From the NCBI GenBank assembly GCA_025360525.1, contig JANYCA010000143.1:1-64000 (forward strand): a DNA stretch of 64,000 bases, given 5' to 3'. The translations under genes and the position numbers were made by a program. The stretch's first letter is position 1. Each line of letters starts with the position of its first letter. A model generated the notes under the pieces. The model saw only the letters and a program-made list of their open reading frames with translations, was not told where the DNA came from and made no database searches. Shown one piece after another: positions 19,709-27,758 of the stretch. Origin of the DNA: Chitinophagaceae bacterium. GTDB lineage: Bacteria; Bacteroidota; Bacteroidia; Chitinophagales; Chitinophagaceae.

Positions 19709-19874
19709 ATAATTTTTTTTAATTGAAATGTTTCCTAATACAGTTTACAAAATCGTGCCATATTTTTATTTTTAAATTGTTATTAAAAGTAGGGACAGAG
19801 CCTAAAAGTCATAAGAAAAACTATAACCGCACATGGACGAATTGGGGAAATTATTGTACAAAATCGCTAAAAGT

Positions 19875-19985
19875 TTAGGGTCTGGGAGGCTCGGGCAAAG
19901 GATAGTAGAACTTTAAAAAATCCAACCTCTTTCTGGTGTCATCATGTAGGCTTGAAAACATTTTACGATATTCTTCCGTTGCCAT
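19875..19985 (-). CDS. possible 36-residue protein
   Basis: Short open frame ATG to TAA, too short for ordinary gene calling. The peptide begins MATEEYRKMFSSLHDD and ends in a Tyr/Pro-rich tail (FYYPLPEPPRP). The charged first half could form a helix. It lies in the long gap after the metallophosphoesterase gene on the same strand. It could be a real small protein, the remnant of a longer one, or chance; I see no clear ribosome site. Confidence 0.25.
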   Translation of the reverse strand: MATEEYRKMFSSLHDDTRKRLDFLKFYYPLPEPPRP

Positions 19986-20019
19986 ACTTACCCTCAATGC
20001 CGTTGCTTGTAAACAGTAA

Positions 20020-20057
20020 GGGGCCGCACAATAAAATAACTATTAATGTGCGACCCC
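20020..20057. other. GC-rich hairpin in an AT-rich gap
   Basis: GGGGCCGCACA and TGTGCGACCCC form an 11-bp stem with one mismatch around an AT-rich 16-nt loop. It lies about 75 bp after the metallophosphoesterase stop. There is no T-tract on either side, so it is not a standard terminator. It may be an RNA-stabilising or protein-binding element. Confidence 0.4.
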
Positions 20058-20130
20058 GCCGAATGGGCAAAGCTGTTGTTGATTACCTGAATGGAATATG
20101 CGTTTTATTATCCTTTTCATTTAAATCGGT

Positions 20131-21411
20131 TCATAGAACGGTGACGATGCCAGCGAGTTGCTCCGACATGGTGGCAAGCACTGCAATTTGCTTACGCTGG
20201 TCTGGTGGCATTTTCTCATCACCTGCAAAATGCGCCATTATTCCATTTCTAAACATGGGTGCGGCATAGCTGGCCAGTGGTGCCGGTGCACCCAATACAT
20301 TGGCCAGGTAGTAATTAAAATAACCATCCAATTGGTGGGCAAGAAAAGTTTTAGCATACACAGGGAAACTTACATTGCCGGGCAAACTGGTTGCAATGGA
20401 TTGTACTGTTTTTGTACTTACTTCCAGTGGATTGTCCTTGATGGTTACAATACGGTATGGGCTTGGCGCAGTAACCAATGATCCCGTTTGGACATCAACC
20501 AATTCTTTTCCATTGTGAACATAAGAAGTAATATCGTTTGCATGATAGTGACCGGTAAAGATTATTTTTAACCCTGCCTCCATTTGTTGTGCAGCAACAT
20601 TTTGCCAATCATCTATTACATACCCGGGATCTAATTGCGACTGGTTTGCATAATGTTCAACCAGGTTGTGATGCATCATAGCAAACACCGTTATGTTCTG
20701 TTGTTTTGCCGCTGCCAGTTGATCCAAAATCCAGGTAAGTGTAGCAGGTTTAATTCTTCCTGCAGCAACGTCACCTGCTGGCCCATATTCTTCGTATTTA
20801 CTGGCATCAATGCCTATAATCCGTAGATGGTCATTGGGCTGCACTACATAGCTTAATGAATTGGCATTCCTGGCAATAGCCTGGCTGTAACCAAAATTGC
20901 CATAGATAGTTTCAAAATCAGTTTTGGAAGTAATGTCAACCGGGTACGCATTGTCGCCGTCAAATACTTTTGCTTTGGCGTTATTGATATCATGGTTGCC
21001 TGGTATTACATACACCTTAATGCCATCGTTGCGTAGTTGATTAAAAAATCCGGCCATCGCTATATTACTTACCTTTTCACCGTCTTTGGTAAAGTTGCCG
21101 GGAACAAGCAAAATATCGGGATGCTCTGTTTTGATATCGGCCAATACATTTCTGAATATTGCATCGCTGTATTGCACCATTTTAGGATCCTGGTCTACGT
21201 AATTTTTAAACGCCGCTCCGGAAGCTCCGTTATTGATTAATAGAGACGGATCCATGTAATGAATGTCAGAAACGATGGCAATTTTTAAATGTGAATTTTT
21301 CTTTGCAAGCGTATTTTGCGTGGTGGTCGTGTCATTATTTTTAATGTCTTTTTTGCACGACAATACAAGCTGGCATAGCAGTATTATAACTACTGATAAT
21401 TTTGATTTCAT
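20131..21411 (-). CDS. calcineurin-like metallophosphoesterase lipoprotein
   Basis: Encodes 426 residues. The N-terminus is a lipoprotein signal (hydrophobic run, then VLSC with the lipid Cys at residue 19). The phosphoesterase domain spans about residues 43-300, with SDIHY (Asp49, His51), GNHDIN (Asn139, His140, Asp141) and GHYHAND. The second motif, normally GD with a bridging Asp, reads PGNFTKDGE here: Asn106 replaces the bridging Asp, so metal binding or activity may be altered. The substrate is unknown; cyclic nucleotides, phospholipids and nucleotides are all possible for this superfamily. The C-terminal domain (about 310-426) is not recognised. Confidence 0.85.
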   Translation of the reverse strand: MKSKLSVVIILLCQLVLSCKKDIKNNDTTTTQNTLAKKNSHLKIAIVSDIHYMDPSLLINNGASGAAFKNYVDQDPKMVQYSDAIFRNVLADIKTEHPDILLVPGNFTKDGEKVSNIAMAGFFNQLRNDGIKVYVIPGNHDINNAKAKVFDGDNAYPVDITSKTDFETIYGNFGYSQAIARNANSLSYVVQPNDHLRIIGIDASKYEEYGPAGDVAAGRIKPATLTWILDQLAAAKQQNITVFAMMHHNLVEHYANQSQLDPGYVIDDWQNVAAQQMEAGLKIIFTGHYHANDITSYVHNGKELVDVQTGSLVTAPSPYRIVTIKDNPLEVSTKTVQSIATSLPGNVSFPVYAKTFLAHQLDGYFNYYLANVLGAPAPLASYAAPMFRNGIMAHFAGDEKMPPDQRKQIAVLATMSEQLAGIVTVL

Positions 21412-21852
21412 TTTTTTAGTTTTAGTTGATGAAGAATTAGAAATACAGCTAATAATTGTTCGGTCCCGATTTTGATATCAAAACTAACAGGTGATTTAGC
21501 ACATGCCTAATCGACTGTTACTACCATAATCATTATTTTTAGTAATATCTACTAATACCGGGTATAGATAAATGGTGTGCAGTAAATTTTGCAAAACCTG
21601 TGGTGCCATGCAGTAAAATTTGCAAAAAATGCAAAAGGCATCGGCTTTTTAAAATATGGAGTGACTGTTGTATTTCAAAATAGGTGCAGAATATTTGCCT
21701 GCATGGGAAACGTAAGAATGGGCGATCTAGGAATCAATCTAAGATGCCTTAAATGTAAAATGGGTTAATTTGGATTAGTGAAAAAAATATCGCAAATTGT
21801 TATTAGAAAATAACTAGTAAACAGGAAAAAGAAACCATCAAATTATTACGGC
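21412..21852. promoter_or_regulatory. divergent intergenic region with repeats
   Basis: 441 bp between the divergent metallophosphoesterase and PAS genes. It holds a 14-bp perfect palindrome TTTTGATATCAAAA (21470-21483), about 60 bp before the phosphoesterase start, and two 19-bp direct repeats (21578-21596, 21609-21627). No gene seen. Confidence 0.45.
21578..21627. repeat. two 19-bp direct repeats spaced 31 bp
   Basis: TGCAGTAAATTTTGCAAAA and TGCAGTAAAATTTGCAAAA differ at one base. Start-to-start spacing of 31 bp is close to three helical turns, as expected of tandem sites for one regulator. Which of the flanking genes it would control is not clear. Confidence 0.5.
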
Positions 21853-22248
21853 ATGCCAGCATACGAAATTGAAATCATTCTTAACCGCCAGTTAGCAGAT
21901 TGTCTTTCCATTCCTGTATTTATTACTGATACCATGGGCAACCTTATCTTCTACAACGAACCTGCTGAAGAGATTTTTGGAAAGCGATTTGAGGATACCG
22001 GTGAAATGCCGGTAGAACAATGGTCAACCATGTTTAGGCCGGTTGATGAAGCTGGAATTAGGCTTCCGCCAGACGAATTGCCGCTGGTGAAAACTTTGCA
22101 AAATGCAACACCGCACCACAAGACCTTTTGGATAGAAAGCCTGCAGGGAAAAAATCAAAAAATCTCGGTAACATCATACCCCATTATTGGCAGAACAGGA
22201 GTAATGTCGGGCGCTGTTGCTATTTTCTGGAAATCAAACGATGAATGA
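21853..22248 (+). CDS. solo PAS-domain protein
   Basis: Encodes 131 residues forming one PAS domain: an N-terminal helix, then IPVFITDTMGNLIFYNEPAE typical of the first strands, and a closing strand VMSGAVAIFWK. There is no output domain and no membrane segment, so it is a cytoplasmic sensor or adaptor. Its stop codon overlaps the start of the next gene in an ATGA, giving translational coupling to a metallo-beta-lactamase-fold hydrolase. The pair may act together, with the PAS domain tuning the hydrolase; this is inferred from coupling only. Confidence 0.8.
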   Translation: MPAYEIEIILNRQLADCLSIPVFITDTMGNLIFYNEPAEEIFGKRFEDTGEMPVEQWSTMFRPVDEAGIRLPPDELPLVKTLQNATPHHKTFWIESLQGKNQKISVTSYPIIGRTGVMSGAVAIFWKSNDE

Positions 22249-23087
22249 AAATTAAATTATGGGGCGTACGTGGATCCATCACCACTACGGGCCCTGAAAC
22301 CGCTTATTATGGAGGCAATACTTCCTGCGTAGATGTGTGGGAAGACGGTTGTGTGCTGGTATTAGATGGCGGATCTGGCATACAAAAGCTGGTGTTGGAT
22401 AATGAATTGGTTACAAAACGGATTGATGTATTATTAACCCACCTGCACATGGACCATATACAAGGCCTGGGTTTTTTTAGTCCATTGTTCGATCCGTCTA
22501 TGGAAGTACACATTTGGGGGCCTGCAAGCATTACACGTACGCTGCATTCAAGGCTGAGCCGATATCTTTCGCCTCCGCTTTTTCCTGTACTGATTCGTGA
22601 CCTACCATGTAAGCTAACGTTTCATGAAATACAAAACAGCCATTTTACAATTGGCCCTTTTACCATTCATACAGATTATGTTATTCATCCGGGGCCTACA
22701 GTTGGTTTCCGGGTTAGTGGTCGCCGGTCTACCTTCACGTATATTCCTGATCATGAACCTGCACTCGGCAAAAATGGCATCATAAAAAGCAGCCAATGGC
22801 TTTCCGGATTCGACCTTGCAGTGGGTGCAGATTTATTATTGCACGATGCCCAATATACCGGGCAGGAATATTTAAAGAAAAAAGGCTGGGGTCATTCGTC
22901 AATGGAAGATGCCGGGCTTTTTGCATCTATGGCAGGCGTAAAAAGAGTTTTATTTGCCCATCACGATCCATCCCGAACTGACATACAACTGGATGATATT
23001 TTTACTGCATTTCAGGAAAAAAACAGCTACACATTCAATTATCAATTGGCAAGAGAAGGCATGGAAATTATATTGGATGATTTATAA
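22245..23087 (+). CDS. metallo-beta-lactamase-fold hydrolase
   Basis: Encodes 280 residues. It belongs to the cytoplasmic branch that starts with a GVRGS motif (residues 7-11) and carries a YGGNTSC segment. The metal motif is THLHMDHIQG (His66, His68, Asp70, His71); later ligands are plausible in VIHPGP, LLHDAQ and FAHHDPS. The branch includes phosphodiesterase-type enzymes, including ones acting on cyclic nucleotides and phosphonate intermediates; the substrate here is not evident. The ATGA overlap with the preceding PAS gene implies coordinated synthesis. Confidence 0.88.
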   Translation: MKIKLWGVRGSITTTGPETAYYGGNTSCVDVWEDGCVLVLDGGSGIQKLVLDNELVTKRIDVLLTHLHMDHIQGLGFFSPLFDPSMEVHIWGPASITRTLHSRLSRYLSPPLFPVLIRDLPCKLTFHEIQNSHFTIGPFTIHTDYVIHPGPTVGFRVSGRRSTFTYIPDHEPALGKNGIIKSSQWLSGFDLAVGADLLLHDAQYTGQEYLKKKGWGHSSMEDAGLFASMAGVKRVLFAHHDPSRTDIQLDDIFTAFQEKNSYTFNYQLAREGMEIILDDL

Positions 23088-23887
23088 CAGCAGCAATTGA
23101 TAAATTATTTTAGGTCTAAGATCCACGACCGGTTGGTGGAGCTAAGTTGCTGCCCTGCCCGGGCAGTTTGCCTGGGTGAAAAATCTTATCTGCAACAAAG
23201 GCATTGCCCAACGCATCTTACGCAAAACCCGATGGCCTTCCATTATTAAGCAGTGATGCCTTCAATTTAGCTCTCTTTCATACGCTGTAAGTTGTTGGTA
23301 AATGAAGCTATCATTACATTCTAAATTATTTGATTAAATGATATCCTTGTTGGATAGGTCACAAATCTATATATCCCTACTGTTTATTTGGTGTTTCTTC
23401 TCACAAGAAAAAAATTTGGCATTTAAGTTGATATATGTTAAAAAAATATCTAATTTTCACTAATAATTTAACCCAATAAAAAAATTATTACAGTTATAAA
23501 AAATCATGACTTACCTGTGCGGAATTTTATTTAATGTGTTTGCAATCGGTGTTATCACATACAATGTTAAAAGCCAAAGACGAGAATTAATTGTGTTATA
23601 AAGGCTGAGGATTAACTCATTTTTTTAAAACTTATAAAGCTGATTGTTATGTATTCAAAAAATTTTGACCCCAAAAACTTTGTTAGAATTATAAATATCT
23701 TACTCATACTAAGTGCATCAATTCTTATAATTCTAACAATGATAGGCAGGTAGTCTACCTTTTTAAACAGTATAAAAAAAATACGTTTTTTTGGAGAACA
23801 CATATTATTTTTAAATAATTCCATCTTTTACAAATGAATTGATAGTTTTACGAAAAAATGAATATTCATAGCATTCTTTAATAAATT
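23088..23887. other. 800-bp intergenic region
   Basis: A GC-richer patch near 23105-23260 contains the palindrome CTGCCCGGGCAG (23155-23166) and may be decayed sequence; the rest is very AT-rich. A 34-codon membrane-protein-like open frame is listed separately. No RNA gene recognised. Confidence 0.4.
23649..23753 (+). CDS. possible 34-residue single-pass membrane protein
   Basis: ATG to TAG open frame, below usual gene-calling length. A polar N-terminus (MYSKNFDPKNFVR) is followed by an uninterrupted hydrophobic segment (about residues 14-31) rich in Ile and Leu and a final Gly-Arg. This is the layout of many bacterial small membrane proteins. It lies 135 bp before the large histidine kinase gene. 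Chance cannot be excluded in AT-rich DNA, which readily encodes Ile and Leu. Confidence 0.35.
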   Translation: MYSKNFDPKNFVRIINILLILSASILIILTMIGR

Positions 23888-26800
23888 TTGAAAACGAAAG
23901 AAAAAATACTGCCTGCGTTTCTTACTGGCGGCGGCCACATGGGAGAACTTATCCGTTCATTTGATTGGGCTCAAACTCCACTCGGCTGTCCTGATACCTG
24001 GCCGCTCAATTTACGCTTTGCAGTGCGTCTCATGCTTGATAATCCTTTTGGTATGTACATAGCATGGGGCAAAGAATACATTCAATTGTATAATGATGGC
24101 TACCGTCCTATCCTTGGCAGCTCAAAACATCCACAGGCACTGGGTTTAAGTACACGCCAAACTTTTGAAGAAATATGGCCAACCATCGGGCCAATGTTTG
24201 ACGATGTAATGCAGGGTACACCAGTGGGCTTCCCCAATTTAATTTTGCATTTGAACAGGAATGGATATGTAGAAGAATGTTTTTTTGATTTCTCCTACAT
24301 TCCTATCCGTTTAGAAAACGGGGAAATAGGCGGTGTGCTGGTTACCGTAATTGAAACCACCGAAAAAGTAAAAGCAGCAAAAGCACTAAAAGAAAGTGAA
24401 GAGGAATTACAATTTGCCATCGACGCAACCGAATTAGGCACCTGGGATTTAAACGTCACCACCAATAAATTCAAAGCAAACAGCCGTTTAAAAGAATGGT
24501 CTGGGCTAAAGCCCGAAGAGGAAATAGACTTGTCAACCGGCTTTGCATCGATAGCGGAATATGACAGGGGGCGGGTATCATTGGCTGTTGAATCTGCTAT
24601 TCAATTTTCTTTGGGTGGGCAATTCGATATTGTTTACACCATTATTCATCCCCAAACAAAAATTGAAAGAATAGTAAGGGCAAAAGGCCGGGCAACATTT
24701 AATGAAAAAGGCGTTGCTTACCGGTTAAATGGCACGCTTCAGGATGTTACTCAGGACGTAATTGCACGCAGATTACTTTCAGAAGGCGAAACAAAATTCA
24801 GAACACTGTCCGAATCTATTCCGCACATGGTATGGACATCCACACCTGATGGAAAGAGAAATTTCTTCAACAAATATTTTATTGATTACACCGGATTATC
24901 GTTTGAAGAATTAAGCGGAGATGGTTGGCAGGCGCTGATTTTTCCTGATGACCTCAAAAAAGAATTGGAACAATGGAATCACACGCTTAAAACAGGCGAA
25001 GATTTCAGAATTGAAAAGCGCATTCGTCGGCACGATGGAACTTACCGATGGCATCTTTGCCATGGTATTGCTCAAAAAAACCCGCTGGGGAAAATTATTG
25101 GGTGGATAGGAACAAAAACAGAAATTGAGGAACAGAAACAAATTGCTGAAGCATTAGCTTACGGTGAAGAACAATTTCGAACATTTGCAAACAGCATTCA
25201 AAACCTTGCCTGGATTGCTAACGGTGAAGGATGGATTTATTGGTATAACCAGCGCTGGTACGATTATACCGGAACCACTTTTGAGGAAATGGAAGGCTGG
25301 GGATGGCAAAAAGTGCATCATCCCGACCATGTCGAAAAAATATTAGCCGTATGTAAAGAGTTATGGAAAAAAGACGAGTCGTTTGAATTAACCTTCCCCC
25401 TTCGCAGACACGACGGCGAATACCGTTGGTTTTTAACCCGTGCTTATCCCGTAAAAGATGCCAGCGGTAAAATTGAGCGATGGATAGGAACCAATACCGA
25501 CATTACTGAGCAAAAAAGTTTTACCGAAGAATTAAAAGCGAAAGTAAAAGAAAGAACAGCGGAACTGGAGCAAAGAAAGAATTTTGTTGAAACTATATTA
25601 GATACCAGTAACGAATACATAGCCGTGTATGGAACCGATTTTACCCTGATTGATTTAAATAAAGCAGTAGAAAATATGATGGGCAAAAAAAAGGGGGAGT
25701 TAATCGGCAAAAAATTATTAGAAATATTGCCCCATGCTAAAGGCACAAAAGCAGAAAAAGATTTGCAAAGTGCCTTTAATGGAAACACTATTCATAACGA
25801 ATCATTTCAATCTGCAGTTACAGGGCGATACATAGAAAATTACATTACCCCCTTAAAAGACAAACAGGGTAATATTTATGCAGCGCTGGTTATAGCCACC
25901 GACGTAACCAAAATTGCTTTAAAGCAAAAGGAAATAGAAAACGTAAACGAGCAATTACAACTGCAAAATCAAACCTTTGAACTGGCAGAAAACATTGCAA
26001 AAATGGGAAGCTACAAATGGAACCTTGTTACTGGTTCATTAGAGTATTCTGATAATTTATTCCGGTTATTTGATTGTGAGCCCAAAGAATTTCAACCTTC
26101 AGTAGAAAACTTTTTATCGTTTATTCACCCAGACGATTTGCAGCAGGTAATAAATAATTTGGAGGAGAAAATACAAGCAGGTAAGTCAGTAGAAACATCG
26201 TACCGTATTGTGAGCAACAAAGGAATAATAAAACACCTGCGTTCAAGTGCTAGCCTTACGGCAGATGCTGAAAATCGCATCATTATAGGAACAGTACAGG
26301 ATATAACCAACGACATAGCTGCAGCTGAAGAATTAAGAACAAAAAACATGGAGCTTGAAAGGATCAATGATGAACTTGCATCTTTTAGCTATGTTGCCAG
26401 CCATGATTTAAAAGAACCGCTACGAAAAATCCAGACCTTTAGCAGGCGCATTGTCGAACTGGAAAGTTTTTCCGATAAAACACAAGACTATTTTAATCGT
26501 ATAATTTCAGCCGCAGAACGAATGCAGAACCTGATTGATTCGTTGCTTAATTTTTCAGTTGCAAATAAACCCGGATTGATTTTGGAACCATGTGATTTGA
26601 ATGTTATTATTGAAGAATTAAAAAACGACCTTCAGGCAAGCATAAATGAAAAGCAGGCAGTTATAGAATATGAGCAGCTACCCACTATAAACGGCGTGTT
26701 AAGTCAAATTGCTCAACTCTTTACCAACCTGCTCGACAATGCCATTAAATACAGCCAACCAGGATTAAGACCGCATATAAAAATTACGGCTTCCATTTTA

Positions 26801-27070
26801 GAAGGAAAAGAAATTATGAATGTGGCTGCAAACCAACAAAAACAATATCACGCCGTTAAAATTGCCGACAACGGAATTGGTTTTGAAAAAGAATATACCA
26901 ATAAAATTTTTGAACTCTTTCAGCGGCTGCATGGCAAAAATGAATATTCAGGAACAGGTATCGGTTTAGCCATTGTTAAAAAAATTGTTACCAATCACAA
27001 TGGGTTTATTACTGCCGAAGGAAACATAAATAAAGGAGCAACATTTATCGTATACATACCAGCAATATGA
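23888..27070 (+). CDS. multi-PAS sensor histidine kinase
   Basis: Encodes 1060 residues. A stop codon at 23882-23884 forces the start to TTG 23888 (or ATT 23885); the residues before the first Met (FLTGGGHMGELIRSFDW) match the usual N-terminus of this kinase type, so the TTG start is credible. An N-terminal PAS/GAF-like sensor (about 10-160) is followed by about five PAS domains with PAC-like ends (about 170-290, 300-425, 430-550, 580-690, 700-815), then a HisKA domain with phosphorylatable His839 in YVASHDLKEPLRK, and a HATPase domain (about 940-1060; DNGIGF, GTGIGLAI). No membrane helix, so it is cytoplasmic. The stop overlaps the downstream response regulator start. Confidence 0.93.
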   Translation: MKTKEKILPAFLTGGGHMGELIRSFDWAQTPLGCPDTWPLNLRFAVRLMLDNPFGMYIAWGKEYIQLYNDGYRPILGSSKHPQALGLSTRQTFEEIWPTIGPMFDDVMQGTPVGFPNLILHLNRNGYVEECFFDFSYIPIRLENGEIGGVLVTVIETTEKVKAAKALKESEEELQFAIDATELGTWDLNVTTNKFKANSRLKEWSGLKPEEEIDLSTGFASIAEYDRGRVSLAVESAIQFSLGGQFDIVYTIIHPQTKIERIVRAKGRATFNEKGVAYRLNGTLQDVTQDVIARRLLSEGETKFRTLSESIPHMVWTSTPDGKRNFFNKYFIDYTGLSFEELSGDGWQALIFPDDLKKELEQWNHTLKTGEDFRIEKRIRRHDGTYRWHLCHGIAQKNPLGKIIGWIGTKTEIEEQKQIAEALAYGEEQFRTFANSIQNLAWIANGEGWIYWYNQRWYDYTGTTFEEMEGWGWQKVHHPDHVEKILAVCKELWKKDESFELTFPLRRHDGEYRWFLTRAYPVKDASGKIERWIGTNTDITEQKSFTEELKAKVKERTAELEQRKNFVETILDTSNEYIAVYGTDFTLIDLNKAVENMMGKKKGELIGKKLLEILPHAKGTKAEKDLQSAFNGNTIHNESFQSAVTGRYIENYITPLKDKQGNIYAALVIATDVTKIALKQKEIENVNEQLQLQNQTFELAENIAKMGSYKWNLVTGSLEYSDNLFRLFDCEPKEFQPSVENFLSFIHPDDLQQVINNLEEKIQAGKSVETSYRIVSNKGIIKHLRSSASLTADAENRIIIGTVQDITNDIAAAEELRTKNMELERINDELASFSYVASHDLKEPLRKIQTFSRRIVELESFSDKTQDYFNRIISAAERMQNLIDSLLNFSVANKPGLILEPCDLNVIIEELKNDLQASINEKQAVIEYEQLPTINGVLSQIAQLFTNLLDNAIKYSQPGLRPHIKITASILEGKEIMNVAANQQKQYHAVKIADNGIGFEKEYTNKIFELFQRLHGKNEYSGTGIGLAIVKKIVTNHNGFITAEGNINKGATFIVYIPAI

Positions 27071-27477
27071 AGAAAATTTTATTAATTGATGACGATTTAG
27101 ACGACCAGTTTTTTTTTAAGGAAGTCATTGAGTCTATAGATGCTGCACTGCATTGCGATACCGCAACCAACGGCAAAATTGCACTTGAAAAATTAAAAGT
27201 ATGTCTATCATTACCCGAAATAATTTTTCTTGATATCAATATGCCCATTATGAATGGGGTAGATTTTATGATACAAATTAAAAAAGAAAAAGCATTAACG
27301 GAAATTCCGATTTGCATTCTCACCACATCCAATATAGCCCGAGATGTAAAATTGGCGGAAGAACTTGGAGCACACTGTTTTCTTACCAAACCAAACGACT
27401 TCAGCATGCTTCGTAAGCAACTGCAACAAATTTTATTTGGTGATTTATCTTCCAATGTATTCACATCAATTGCATAA
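27067..27477 (+). CDS. single-domain response regulator
   Basis: Encodes 136 residues, a lone receiver domain. The acidic pocket is in LLIDDDLDD, the phosphoacceptor is Asp56 in FLDINMP, the switch Thr lies in ILTTSN and the Lys in LTKPND. There is no DNA-binding or enzyme output, so it would act by protein contact, as CheY-like regulators or the Rcp1 type do. The start overlaps the stop of the multi-PAS kinase by 4 bp (ATGA), making that kinase the obvious partner. Confidence 0.93.
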   Translation: MKKILLIDDDLDDQFFFKEVIESIDAALHCDTATNGKIALEKLKVCLSLPEIIFLDINMPIMNGVDFMIQIKKEKALTEIPICILTTSNIARDVKLAEELGAHCFLTKPNDFSMLRKQLQQILFGDLSSNVFTSIA

Positions 27478-27758
27478 ATTTTCGTGATAAAAATCCACCG
27501 TTTTATTGTTCTGCGTTCCTTTGACTGTTACAGGATAAAGAATTTGAAATGAGCTTTCAGGCCTTCCCTTTCTATGAAATGCGTATAATTTTGAGATTTG
27601 CATCCTATCTGCATTGTAATAGAAGAAGTAAAAAAAGGGACCAGATTCATTTTGTGGGGAATAAATGGAAGTTTAGATTTTTTTGGAAAGTTACCATTTT
27701 AACATTTGGCTACTTCGACAGTAAATTATTTTAATGAAAATGAATAATGTATATCAAT
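27478..27758. other. intergenic, nothing recognised
   Basis: AT-rich gap between the response regulator and the transposable element. A 61-codon open frame at 27549-27734 has no recognisable features and is not called. Confidence 0.4.

Larger units (their letters stand above)
19709..20130. other. intergenic with a hairpin and a possible small ORF
   Basis: 422 bp between two minus-strand genes. It holds an 11-bp hairpin (20020-20057) and a 36-codon minus-strand open frame (19875-19985), both listed separately. Nothing else was recognised. Confidence 0.5.

Noticed and set aside
20158..21240. Plus-strand open frames within 20.1-21.2 kb
   Set aside because: They are antisense shadows of the metallophosphoesterase gene, which has full family motifs on the minus strand.
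23155..23166. CTGCCCGGGCAG palindrome as a further transposase-type repeat
   Set aside because: The stem differs from the TTGCCCC palindromes near 27.8 and 28.3 kb and it is a single copy; could be chance.
27549..27734. 61-codon open frame after the response regulator
   Set aside because: Rich in Phe/Arg/Lys with no domain pattern; probably AT-rich non-coding DNA.
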